A DNA stretch of 64,000 nucleotides from NCBI GenBank assembly GCA_021018815.1, contig JAITYX010000042.1, forward strand, positions 1,007,001-1,071,000, in the 5' to 3' direction. The position numbers were made by a program, and so were the translations under genes. Below the pieces are notes generated by a model. It was not told where the DNA came from, did no database searches, and saw only the letters and a program-made list of their open reading frames with translations. This document shows positions 24,038 to 36,900 of the stretch, one piece after another (within the stretch, counting starts at the first letter, position 1; each line of letters begins with the position of its first letter). This DNA comes from Talinum fruticosum (Eukaryota > Streptophyta > Magnoliopsida > Caryophyllales > Talinaceae).

Positions 24038-25630
24038 GATTGATGATTAACTTCAAATCTGCACTTAGCTTTCCAGCTTGCTGCTGGTACGATGTCTTAT
24101 ATTATATCAGCTCTAGGATTGCTCTGTCTGATTGTATATATTGTTGACAGCAGTTGTATGATTGGATTATTTCCTCTGTTATTGGTAAAGATGGGCCCTT
24201 TGCCATCAATTTTGAGCTGTTTATGGGTATTTGCTGTCGGATTTCTACCTAATCAATGAATTTCACATTCATACCAAACTCTGTCTTCGTGTTTTTTCTG
24301 TCTTACGGTGCCATTACAGAATCTCAGAAAAGAGGTTCACTGAATTGTAGCATCAAAGAGAATAGACATAATAGTTGTCAGGTAGAAAGTGTTCCATTCA
24401 TATCATACAAAGAATTGACTAGCTATTATTGCACTTTGTTCAATCAGAACATATTATTGTCCAGGTTTCGGCTTACTGATGCAGCTCAAAAGACATGCAT
24501 GTTGGCATCAGGTCGCACCTCACTAATGTATGCTAAATATGATACTGACACATATCAAGCATAGTATTAATACATAGTATATATCTTTCGTATACGCTAT
24601 AAATTTCGGGTGTTTGGTTTATTTCTTACTTATATTATTATTGTTATTATCATTATTTATAAAAATTATACTTTAAGAAATTTGGATGATTATATATCAT
24701 ATTATAATCTTTGATGTCCGTGCACTATATCGTGGGAATATGTGTTAGTTTCTAAATCATATCACTTACTTTTGAACAATTTTAAATTAAAATATAATAT
24801 ATAATGGTCCAAAAAATAAATAGTACAGTTTAAAAATGTACATGGACATCATATAGTATATAATCATCTAAATTCTCCAAAACAAATGGTCAAGAATAGA
24901 GAATTGGGTACATTAAATTGCAAGTTTAATTCCTTTAAGGTTTAATTTTTGAATGCATAATTTGGGTGCTTATGAGCTACTTGTATTCTTCTGTGTATGT
25001 ATATTGTAATATGTAAATATATATTGATTGCATGTGGGTTTTATGATTTTATTGGGTGTACTCTAATTAAAATTTAAGTTGAGTTTTGCTCTATTTCACA
25101 AATTACTCATAATTTGAATGCTGATTTTATTTGGTAATATGATTACTTACTATTACTACGATCTCCCTCCTTAAAGTCTTGGATTCGCCGTTGATTATCC
25201 CTGTAACTATATTATAGTACCCTCTGTCACTCCTTTAGATCTCAAAGTATGAATGTTTTCTTATATGTTTTGCCCTTTTATACTAGTCCAAAAAATAATG
25301 GAAGTCAATCATACAATAACGCATTATGTATATACACAATAACCTATTTGATACTCTTAAAAATTCATTTTTTTTATGAGATTTTCGGACATAATTCGTT
25401 CACCCTCGTTTAAAATGCCCTTATTTTTTGAGAAATTTTAAAAATTACTTATTATAATTCACAACCATATATTCTTATCACTATTTTCATATTTTGTGTA
25501 ACAAAGATTGAAACTTTTTAGGTTCAATTCATATGAAAAAATATTCTAAATTGCTTGTTCAATTTATATTTGTTTTTGCCAAGAAACCCTTTAACCTTTT
25601 TTTAATATATAAAAAAAAACTGTTCATGAG
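24038..25630. other. intergenic DNA between the receptor kinase and the PTP array
   Basis: 3' UTR sequence, then AT-rich DNA. A 102-codon open frame at 24256-24564 has no recognisable family and I do not call it. One inverted repeat is listed separately. No gene seen. Confidence 0.5.
24678..24882. repeat. inverted repeat, MITE-like
   Basis: The left arm at about 24678-24727 (AATTTGGATGATTATATA ... TGATGTCCGTGCAC) is mirrored imperfectly at about 24838-24882 (GTACATGGACATCATATAG ... ATAATCATCTAAATT), with about 110 bases between the arms. There are no clear terminal signatures or target duplication, so the superfamily is unknown. Confidence 0.55.
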
Positions 25631-25631
25631 G

Positions 25632-25696
25632 GGCGGGAAAAGGAGAATAGCTAGGTTTAGATTCAGTACTACAATTACGAAGGCAAGTCATAAAAG
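25632..25696 (+). promoter_or_regulatory. E2F-like site and TATA-like box of PTP gene A
   Basis: GGCGGGAAA at 25632-25640 is the complement of TTTCCCGCC, an exact E2F consensus. CATAAAAG at 25689-25696 lies 56 bases before the ATG. The same pair at similar spacing precedes gene B. Regulation is inferred from motifs only. Confidence 0.5.
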
Positions 25697-25744
25697 CCCC
25701 ACCGGCGCCGGCGAATTCGGAATCTTTCCCGGAAAGAATAACAA

Positions 25745-28700
25745 ATGGGCGCCGTCGGTGAATCAAATCCTTCATCTTCTTCCTCCCCTGCACTTCCTCT
25801 TCCCTCCAAGCCTTTCAATTTCTCTAAAGAACCCCCTCCTATGCTTTCTCTCTCCTCTGATCAGTTCCGGAAATGCTCTCGTGCTCTCGAGGTCTTCAAG
25901 AACAAATTGCAAAATTCCCAACTCATTGACGAGGAATTCAATTGCATATGGGTATTATTCTACTATTTTACCCTTTGTTTAATCAGTCTTATTTTTGTGT
26001 AAATGTTCTGTGGTTTCCGAGAAATTTTTGTCAGTTTTGAATTGGGCACTGTTTTTGCTGTTAGATCCCGCATTTTGTTGTTTGTGATATCTGGTTTTTG
26101 AGAGAGAAAACATGTTAATTTTTTCTGAATTTAACATCAATTTTTGTGGATGCTGTGCGTTCTTAACATTGTTGTTTATCAGCTCATATTGGAAATTTTG
26201 CTGAGCGCTTTGTCTCATAAATTATTTGGTTTATGTTCTTTATTGTAATTTGTAATGTGTTTCTGATTTTATTGGTTATTGTAGTTTAGAATAGAAGATA
26301 GAAGATAGAAGAGACCAACACAAGTTGTTTAAACGGTTTAAATTTTACCGGTGTTCCTTTTAAGTAAGATCTCATGTTCAGGTCTTGTGAGCGGTAAAAT
26401 TTATGAAAGGAGAGTTCTTGCAGTACTTGTAAAGCCGTTGGATGTGTTGGAAAAGCTTGCGAGGGATTTGAACATCTTCCTCTCGAAATTAATACAAGCA
26501 ACATCAAAATGTCAAACATATTTCAGCTGACATATATCATGATAATGTGGATCTTTTTACAAGCTTCTTTTGATGAAAAGGCTTAAGTAGTTCATTGGGT
26601 CATCTTATAATGCGGGCAACACCCCCTACCCTGCAGCAGATGACATTTCAAATTATCTTGATATCTTGGTCTAATTATGTAGGTCTGCAGCTACTTTGGA
26701 TTTGTGTTGTGCTATTCACATATCATTCAACATACTCCAGTTCTATAAAAGATCGTGGGATGTCTCTTGTTGATTGCAGAAAAAGATGCTGGAGCTGTCC
26801 CAGAGCTCTGCGGTGTTGCTCTTAATCACAACAATTTGGCAAAAAATCGCTACACTGATGATTGTATTCCTTGTAATACCCTATACAAGCTTATTTCTTT
26901 GGAGATGCTGGTTCCACATTAAGTTTGTGATACTTTTTCTTGCCATTCAATGAGTTATATGACAAATAGCTCCTTTTTTTCCCCGGTCTTGGTTTTAGTT
27001 GATAGTACAAGGGTCATCCTCACTTCAAGCAAGGACCGTGGACCATTGGCCAATGATTACATCAATGCTAGCTTTATAAAAGTAAGTTCCACATGCCATA
27101 TCTGTATATCTGTTCCAATCATCTTATTTCTCTAATAGTAACTTTGTAAGCCTATTATTGTCTCCATTAGCTGTTAATCCCCATCAAGCTTTTGTATTTG
27201 TCTCAACTGTAGTCTCCCATAGAAGGTTCACCTCAGTTTATAGCCACACAAGGTCCTTTGCCATGCACATTTGAAGACTTCTGGGAAATGGTGTTGCAGT
27301 ATCGTTGTCCTGCAATTGTGATGCTTACATGCTTGGTGGACAGTGAAAAGGTAATCAAGTTTCATGACATTTTCAGCTATATCGTGATTGTGATGCAAAG
27401 CATTAATTCAGTTCTTCCAAATTTGGCTTAAATTTTCCAAGAATAATGTGCTGACAATTACAGTAAGGTACTATGGTTCAAAAAGTAGCATTCCAAATAG
27501 AACAGTTAGATCGATAATCGAGGCTCTCGTCTGTGAAGATAAATAATACGCCTGGGTTGACTTGTGATCATTGATGCCCGCTTTCCATCTTTGTCCTGTG
27601 ATGGTAGCTGGGGCTGTGGGATTAAAGTGCTGCATATTTGTTGTATCTTCCAACCTGCACCCACTGCCTCATCTTTTGCAGGGCAGGAAGAGGTGCCCTG
27701 ATACCTCTTCTCCCACAACCTTCAAGTTAATTGTCTGATCCAGAAATCTTTGTTTGGTAATATATTGTTTTGGATGAACCTACTTGCAGCGAGTGAAATG
27801 TCACGATTATTTCCAAGAAGAGGAAGGTCCTAGGAAATTCGGTAACATTTCAGTAACCACCAACTGGATGGTAGAGACAGAAAGCTCTTTGGTGTTGCGC
27901 CTTCTAGAAGTGACAAAAGAAGAGGTACAGTCTTATAAAGAAACATGTGGTTTTGTTTTTAAAACTTTTCCTTTCGAAATGAACCGGGAGAAACTAAATG
28001 AGGAATATTAACTGTGAAGTTTTCTATTGAAGCAGAAAGGTTTACCCTAGTTGCAATGGCTCTCCATGATACTCGTTAGTCATCACGCAAATCGTTTAAC
28101 TGTAAATGGTCTATTTAAACTCCACAATTTTTCCAGAAACACAGCCACCAAGTCTCGCTACTTTCTGGTTGATTAAGTATATCCAGATGGTATGTGTACT
28201 AATTTTACAGTGAAGTCCTCTGTTAAAGAAAAGGGCCATGACAAGTTCCCAATACGGTTCAAAACCGAGCTGCCTTTCCAAATATTCGCCAAGTTTTTTA
28301 GAAGAAATATTAGTACTAGAAATGCTGAATACATTTCTGTAACTTATTTGTGCCATAGAACTTGATGTACTTAGTAATACAACCTGGTGTTTTCATGTGT
28401 ATTGTTGCTGGTGCAGTCAGAAGAGAAACCACTTTCTGTTCTTCATATTCAGTACCCAGGGTGGCCAGACCACGGTGTTCCAGAGTACACACTTGCTGTT
28501 CGAGAGATATTTCGAATAACACACAGTCTGTCACCCGGTGTAGGCCCAATAGTGGTGCATTGCAGGTCCATCTCATGACTCGGACCATGTTCGGTTCAGA
28601 GCAAATGAAGAATGACCTCTCATGCATTTCTCTTCACTTTGCTCAGTGCAGGAGTTGGGCGTACAGGAACATACTGTGTCATTCATGACACAACCCAAAG

Positions 28701-29090
28701 AATTCTTGCTGGAGATATGACTGCTTTAGATGTTGCAAGTACTCTCACTGTCTTCAGATCTCAGCGAAGTGAAATGGTCCAGAATGAGGTAATTCCTTTC
28801 CGTGATCTTTGAACACTCCCACATCCAACTGTTATTCATTTCAGTATTTTATGTATATTTGTTTAAAAAACATCAAATGATAAAACTTTCTTCTTTTTCT
28901 TTCACAGGATCAATTTTTGTTCTGCTACGAGGCAATATTTGATGAATTGGAGGAGCTCATCTTTCGATACAATGCAGACAACAGGTTGACCACCAGCGAA
29001 GATGTGGAGAGAGCGATATTGAGGGAGGAGCCTAGTGATGAGACTGAGACACCGGAAACCCACCCAAAAAAACGCCCCAGAGTCCATTGA
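25745..29090 (+). CDS. PTP1: PTP1-like protein-tyrosine-phosphatase, copy A
   Basis: Classical tyrosine-specific phosphatase; Arabidopsis PTP1 acts on MAP kinases such as MPK4 and MPK6. Eight exons: 25745-25951, 26780-26872, 26999-27081, 27213-27350, 27790-27924, 28417-28565, 28647-28788, 28908-29090, giving about 376 aa. Motifs: KNRYTD phosphotyrosine loop, [22 protein letters not shown] loop (about residue 235), P-loop [10 protein letters not shown] with catalytic Cys about 268 (split across exons 6/7), then [14 protein letters not shown]. The Ser-rich N-terminus is longer than in B. The C-terminus ends in a basic patch (HPKKRPRVH) that could be a nuclear localisation signal. Exon 2 starts with five A (26780-26784) where six are needed to join exon 1 in frame. 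That is the only break, and it lies in a homopolymer. First gene of the tandem array; intron segments align with copy B. Confidence 0.88.
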
Positions 29091-30890
29091 TCAAGGAAAC
29101 CACCATGCCATTGCGCCTCAAATAACTGTGGAAATTATGCATTCAACTTCAAGCTACAATGATGATATTGATAACCCCTTTTTTTTTCCTTTTACATTTG
29201 AGGAAATGTATAATCCCGTTTCGGCTGCGAACGTTTTAGGTAAAAGTCTTTCCAATAAGTTTTCTTATAAGGATTTGAACTTATATTCTCATCCTTATCG
29301 AGGTTGAAACCGCTACCATCTCAATCAATAGTTTAACTAGTTAATTTTGATCTAATGTTTTTGTTTTTAATTTGGTCTGCAATAATTAAAGTACATTTTT
29401 AAGTTCTTTTGGTATTTTGAGCACAAACTATTGTTTTAACCAAGGATGCATCAAGTGAACTTCCTTTGAAGTAGTCGTTATGTCTTCAGAACTTGGTAAA
29501 AGAAGCCTCGGATTTGTCCATACCATTCATTCATAACTCCGTACCCAAAAAAATGTAATGAATAAAAATATCAAAATTACATTTATAATGTATATCGTAA
29601 ATAATTAAATATAAATGTGAAATACAAACATAAAATTCGACTTTTAAATAACTAATATAAATTATACTAACATCCAACTTTAAAATCTCGACAATTTTAT
29701 GATGAGTAGTATTCGATAAATCTACATCTTTACTATTAATGAAGGATTTTACAATCCATGCTATAATGATTTAAAAATTAATTTTTATCAATGTTTTAAA
29801 CTATAACAATTAAGCAAAACTCTCATAAAAATTGATAATAATATTCGGGTTTAAAAAATTAATATGATAGGTGAAGTTAATCACCAACAATTGGCATCAG
29901 GTTAGGCTCATGACTTAGAGGCAATTTTTAATGCGAGCAAGTGAGCAACTCCTATTAAGATATAACCCAATTGTCTCATTGACATGAGAGTTGGTGCATT
30001 TTTTTATCTATTACAACCTTTACAAATTGCTCCTCACTATTTTATATATATATATTTTTTGAGAACTATTTTATATTTTAAATGGATTTCATTTATAATA
30101 TTTCATCATTTTAAAGATAATAAAATAAAATAAATCTTTTTTTTCCTCCCTCCCCTCTCCTCCATTTTCTCTTTTTCCTCAGCATGTTGTCAGGGAACCT
30201 TTGTTTCCACAATCGGGCAGCTCTTGTCTAAATTATTCTCATTTTTTCGTATATTTTTCTGTCTCCTCTCTCTCTCTCTCCAAAATTCTTTAATTATTCG
30301 TGTTGTTAATATATTTATCACCAAATTGCATGACTTTTTGGTTGTTATAGTCTTCAAAATATTATAGAAAAATCATAAAGAACTTAAATTATTTTCATAC
30401 GTCACCAATTCTAATTTAATCATTTTTGGTAGTTTGCATTCCTAACAACATTTGTTTGTCACAAGATGACATGATTTTTGAATTTTAGTGTCCCGAACTT
30501 TAGGTCGTGTTGATTATTGTATTTCTAAAATTGATTTACCCCGCAATACTTTTATCTTTAATACAAATATTTTTGAATATTCTATACTTTCAAAAACCAA
30601 CCCTAGTTGACCCGATTCCATGACACAATTCACTAGTTTTTCAAAGTAAGAAATATAAAAAATATTAGTGTTAAGGTGAGGATATTACGGAATAAATTGA
30701 TAGTTTAAAGTATTATAAGCAATATAGCCTAAATTTCGAAATTTTCCATGCATTATTATTTGTAAAGGTACAAAGTATCTGACTTTATATAGTTTTTCGG
30801 CATACAACAAAACCAGTGGCGGCTAGCCTATATATCCTAACCCAACTTTTTTTCAAAAATAAAAAAATTGTAACAATAATGGTAACCCAA
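29091..30890. other. intergenic DNA between PTP copies A and B
   Basis: AT-rich DNA with a CT-rich patch (about 30140-30290). No gene. A 90-codon frame overlapping the end of copy A is a shadow of its last exon and 3' UTR. No mobile-element ends recognised. Confidence 0.5.
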
Positions 30891-30897
30891 CTTTTGG

Positions 30898-30933
30898 GGC
30901 GGGAATACCAGGGTCACGAGGCCAGTTATAAAA
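30898..30933 (+). promoter_or_regulatory. E2F-like site and TATA box of PTP gene B
   Basis: GGCGGGAA at 30898-30905 (complement TTCCCGCC) and TATAAAA at 30927-30933, 57 bases before the ATG. Copy A has the same arrangement (GGGGCGGGAA, then a TAAAA box 56 bases before its ATG), so these promoters are homologous. Copy C lacks both in the 150 bases before its ATG. Confidence 0.5.
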
Positions 30934-30983
30934 CCCCAGTGAGACACCGCAGACATGCATATCGCCGGTGAATATATGAAAAA

Positions 30984-33900
30984 ATGGCTGCCATTGAAGA
31001 ATTAACTTCTTCTCCTCCTAAGCTTTCTCTCTCCTCTCAACAGTTCCGGAATTGCTGTCGTGCTCTCGACGTGTTCAAGAACAAATTGCAGAATCCCCAG
31101 CTCATTGAACGCGAATACTACTGCCGCTGGGTAACAATTGCTTATACTTTTTACTTATCTTCACCAGGTTACATATGTCAAACATCAAATTTTTTCCCCT
31201 AAAATTTTCATCGTCATGCATGAGGAGAACGTTAAAAAATATGTAACTCACTATTGTTAGTGATGCACAAAAAAAATATTGTTCGTTTTGAATTAGACAT
31301 GTGAATTTTGTTGATGTTTTGTGTATTTTCATTCTTAATTTTGTTTCTTATTGAATCTGTTGGACGAGGTTCATAAGACCTATTAATTTCCGCTTAATTA
31401 GTCTCCTTCTTATCCAGGAAAGGTTCCTGGATAAGTGGGATAGCAGATGAAGTTGAGATTGACTCAACTTCTTAACAATAAGGATAGGAGCGGATGCTCC
31501 TATTTAAACAGATAATGGGAGACACAGATTGAGACATCGGTGAACAACACAAGCATTCGTTGCTCCTCTCATATCCTCTATTCTCCCTCACAGTTAGACC
31601 GACCATCTTAGGGTCTTCGGGTTTGATACGTGGCTGTTTCCGGCGACTCTAGTAGACGCCGGATATACTGTTCCGGACGACATTGAACCGGACTTCGAAT
31701 ACAACCGGAATCGGAGGATTCGTGACTCGGAAATTGACTTGTGGGCTACCGAACGGCAGTCGATCTATTCGCTTCCGCAACTACTAAGGTTAGTCCTTAT
31801 ATTTACATATATACCTACAGAGTGGTATCGTAGCTTTGGATGCCTAGTTCCTAGCCCCGATTAGTCATTAGCCCGATTAGTTTAGGCCGCATAATTTGTT
31901 AAGTACAAATTTGAATCCCGTCTAATTAACACTGCGTTAAACCCCCGACTCGGACTCTCCGTAACACCGCCTCGTGGCGCCCCGACGACCATAGAATAAA
32001 CCGCCAATCGCCTCGGCGGCGACGGCGGCGACAGCGACTTGGCTATTAGTGGCCCAACGCAAAAACCACCCTGGTCCGGCCTCTACGACCCAAATAAAAT
32101 AAAATAAAAATAGAAAAGGAGGTTAGGAAATCGGACTAACCCATCGGACCGCCGGGAGAGGGTGGCACGTACCGACACGCGCCGCCGCGAAGATTAGTTC
32201 TTCCTCTCTCTTAGCTTCTCCGCCGCCGATATACGCCCAACGACCTTTTTCTTTGCGAAAACAGTCCGGCGGTGGCGCGTATGGGTCACGCGCCACCACG
32301 CCGTCACTACCACCGCTCGAACCGGTGTTAATCGGTTGCTTGGCGGCCGATCTATACTGTGGCAGTGGCACTTTCGTCGAAAAAGGAAGGACGAGGCTTG
32401 TGGGTCTCGATTTTTGGCTTGGCGGAGAAGGGCGGATTTACATCATTTGGGTATTTTTTGGGATGCCGGAAAACGAAAAGTAAGGCCGTGGCCTTTTGCT
32501 TGATGTCGCCGGAGATAGTGGAAGACAGGCCGAGGCCTTCCTCTCGTGGCCATGGCTACTACGGAGGTAAAGCGAGAGAGGGAGAGAGGACGAGAGAGAC
32601 CGAGAGGGAGAGAGGACACAGCTGGATAAGTGAAGCTGTGTGAACAAATGAAAACTCACAGTCGGCGTGAGTAATCAAGAGCTGGTGTGAGTAATCAAGG
32701 CAAGCGTGCCTTCCTTTTTTTTTTTTCGTTCTCGAGGCTTTTCATTTTTCCCGGTCCAATTTTTTTCTTTCTACCGAGGCACGCTGCTTCGGTCTACGGT
32801 CCACATCATTAAATCAATTAGCATGCTCATAATTAATATGTTTAGTACATGGTTTTAATTTTTTTTTTTGTGTAAATTTAAAATTAATATTAACCTGATT
32901 TTATAATTTTGTGTAAGTTATTTTAATCAGTTAATTTTATGAATCTGTTTCATATTATATAAATTACATAATTGTGTTTTATGTGATTATTTGTTTTTGG
33001 GCATGTTATTTGTTTAATATATGTAATTTCGTATTACATGTTTCAAAGATGGAAAATCAGCATGAACATTATAAATGTGTTTAATATAGTGTTATATAAA
33101 TTAGTTTTATAAAAGGCAATAGTTTTGCTATACATGCTACATATGAATTTGTTTCATGAAATCATATTAGTTATAAAATTAGTTTTTATATAATATGAGT
33201 TAAGTGATATTATCTATAAATTAGTTTTTAGAATTAATATGAATATGTTTCATGCGAATTAATAATATCACGTACAAATTATTTCATGTAAATTAGTTTT
33301 ACATCTTAACTACCTTTGTGGTATGTAAAGTTCAATGTTAATTCGTTTGATGTTAAAATTCATATGAATATGTTTTCTATGGAATTAAAGTGTCAATTAA
33401 TTTTTCTAAAATTTCTAGTTCATTTCATATGTGATGATTATGAGCTTAGCAAAATTTTCGATCATATGACTTGAGTAAAGAATTTTGTGAAAATTTTAAT
33501 TGTTTTAAGATGTGCCTAAATGTCCAATTTTTATTTGTAGATATGGCAACGAAACCTATGACGAGATATGGCCTTGGCTGAAAAGTTGGTGGGGTCCAAC
33601 TATGACATTTGGCATCGGAGGGTTCGGTTCCTTCGAATGAGCGAGAACTACTAGAGTTCTTGACCGCCAAAATGTATCCTCCTGCTACTAAGGATAAAGA
33701 TGACAAGGATGTTGATACTAGTTACGCACGATATCGAGAGGGATTTGAAAGCATATCGAGAGTGGTTCAAAAAGGACCGCTCGACGCGGTATGCCTTACT
33801 TGAACCTTATGGATGATGACTTAATCGGTGAATTTGAGAATTGTCCCACAGCTAAAGATATGTGGGATCAACTTAAGATCAAGTTCGGGCAAACTTCGCT

Positions 33901-36900
33901 ACTAAGCTCCGCCAATTGCATCTTACGTGGATGCAATACACTTTTGGCCCGGAGCATAGTATAATCGAACATATACGAACATTGAGTGCAATGGTTCGTG
34001 ATCTTAAGGCTGGAGGGATCGAGATCTCCGAGCGTGATCAAGTCACGAATGTGATTCGTGCTATCCCATCCGAGGATCCTTGGAAAACGTTCAAGACCAC
34101 GATGGTGCATAGTGATCACCTCCGGATCGTGGACGATATTGTTCGTCATCTTGAGCTCGAAGAAGACCGTATGAAGTCACATGCTCCTGCTCCCGTTCTG
34201 CTGCATTAGTTGCTAAAGGAAACAAACCTAAAGGCAACAAGTTCAAACGAGGGAAAAAGAAAAGTTCTCATCCCTCTAAGAAACCCGGGCTGCAGGTGGA
34301 AATGCCAAGCAACGACATAAGGCTAAGGGCAACAAAGAGAAGAATATGGCACGTGTGAAGTGCTATAATTGTGGAAAGAAGGGTCACTATGCTAGGGATT
34401 GTCCCGAGCCTCAAAAGGTGACCCCCTCCATTAAAGTCTCCGAATTATTTGTTTGTTCCCATGCATTAGTTGCTAACTCTCTTCCTAATTGGATTGTAGA
34501 CTCGGGAGCAAGCAAGCACATAGTTCAAGACCGAGCTGGGTTTGTAGAGTTTCACCCTTATCCGGTGGGCATACAAACCGTGACATTAGGGAATGGCACG
34601 ATTGAAGACGTTCTCGGTGTGGGAACGTATCAGCTCAAGCTACGTGGAGGAAATAAGTTACTCCTACTAAATGCTCTCTACGCGCACTGGGGTGCAATGT
34701 TCCCTTATTTCCTTTGTCTCCTTAGTTAAAGTAGGTTTTCAGTTTATTTCAAAAGAAGATGGTTTAGAGATTTATTATGGTGGCAATTTGTTTGGCCATG
34801 CTAGTTTTCAAAACAATTTCCCTGTTTTGGATTTAGGCGTTTGCTATGATAATTCTGCATTAGTTTCATTTGTTGATTCCAATTCGAATACGTTAAATGG
34901 CATGCAAGACTTGGTCATATTGGCCAAGATAGAATGACTAGACTAGCAAAAGAAGGTCTTCTAGACCGACTCACTAAGGTTAGGTTGCCTAGATGTGAGT
35001 CATGCTTAGGCTGGTAAGGCGACCAAAAGCCTTTTGGTAAGGCTTCTAGGGCGTCACATCCCTTAGAACTTATTCACTCCGACATATGTGGACCTATGAA
35101 TGTCAAAGCACGTCATGGTGCTAGTTATTTTCTCACTTTGATAGACGACTATTCACGATATGGGTATGTGTACCTTTTATCACACCGTTATGAAGCTTTA
35201 GATGTGTTCAAACGCTTCGTAGCGGAAGTAGAAAACAGATTGGAGCGTAGAGTGAAGTCTCTTCGCACCGATCGTGGTCGTGAATACCTTTCGATATGTT
35301 CAAAGGGTTTTGTGAGGAAAAGGGCATACGCAGGCAACTCACGATTCCAGGCACTCCTCAACAAAATGGAGTTGCCGAGCGACGGAATCGAACATTACTT
35401 GACATGGTCGGGACAATGATGGCCCAAGCTAATTTGCCAATTAGTTTTTGGGGGATGCGTTGCTTACGGCAACTTACATCCTGAACCGAGTGCCTAGTAA
35501 GAGTGTTTCCATCACTCCATATGAGTTATGGAATGGTAGAAAGCCCATCTTGGACCATTTACGCCCGTGGGGTTCGGCTGGCTATGTGCATAACCCAACT
35601 CACCAACATGGGAAAATTGGTCCTAGAGCTACAAAAATGGTGTTCATTAGGTATCCGAGAAAATTCAAAAGGATATGTCATGTATGGAGAACATCCAACT
35701 GGCGGCATGAAGGAAATAGAATCCCGAAATGTCGATTTTATTGAGGATGAGTTCCCAAGTATTGGTGAAATTAAAAAGGACTTAGAGTTGTATGAGTTAC
35801 AACAATTATCTCTCGGTGAGGGGAGGATTCGTACACCCATCGTGTCACCGAGGATAATAGTTTTCCGGACAATAGAGATAGTGGGAGTGGTCCTACCATC
35901 TCTAATGATGGAAATGTGTCTACACAGGAGATCCAACAAGAGAATGAGGAACGTCCTCAATCTCCAGTTCCTAATCACGAGGTCGAGTCCTCCTTCTCGG
36001 GAACCTGAACCCACATCTCAAGGGATTAGTGGGAGAGATTCTCCTATTACTCGAGTCCCACACCTCAAAGGAAAAGGGGAGGGATCCCGAGCCTAGTAAG
36101 ACAAAAGAACCAAGTCCTAAAATCATTCGAAGGAGCGAATGAGGAAAAGTTCCCCGACGATTTTTCAAATCGAAGAGGATATCTTCTTTTGTATGCCTTT
36201 GGAAATAGAAGAGCCAACCTCTTATGAAGAGGCTATAAACTCACCAAACCATACGAGAATGGATGGAAGCCATGAGAGATGAGTTGGACTCAATGGCAAA
36301 GAATGAAGTTTGGGAGCTGGTTGATCTTCCTCCCAGGACGTAAGGCCATTGGAAACAAGTGGGTTTTCAAGGTTAAACGTCGAGCGAGATGGATCAATTG
36401 ATAAGTTCAAGGCCCGATTAGTGGCGAAAGGATTTACACAAGTTGAAGGTGTAGATTATGAAGAGACTTTTTCTCCTGTGGTGAGAATGACCTCTATTCG
36501 CCTACTTCTAGCCACTGGTTGCTCATTTGGACTTGGAGTTAGTCCGGATGGATGTAAAGACTGCCTTCCTCAATGGTAATCTGGAGGAGGAGATTTATAT
36601 GGATCAACCTATTGGTTTCGTATCAAAAGGACAAGAGGACAAAGTTTGTCGTCTTAAAAGATCCATATATGGTCTAAAACGAGTCTTCCGGATCATGGTA
36701 CTTTAGATTCCATGAAGCTATTACTTCGTATGGCTTAACCATGGTTTCGGAAGACCATTGTGTATATGTCAAGAGGACGACAGTAGGGATTATGTTCCTT
36801 ACATTGTACGTTGATGACATACTACTGGTTGGAAACAACACTGGAAATGATCAACGCCACTAAGAAGTGGTTGTCTTCCGTCTTCGAGATGAAAGACATG

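Noticed and set aside
29035..29307. 90-codon open frame at the end of PTP copy A
   Set aside because: It is out of frame with the true last exon, which ends at 29090, and runs into the 3' UTR.
32123..32659. Several open frames on both strands in the copia leader
   Set aside because: GC-rich sequence has few stops by chance. No domain, and they lie between the primer-binding site and gag.
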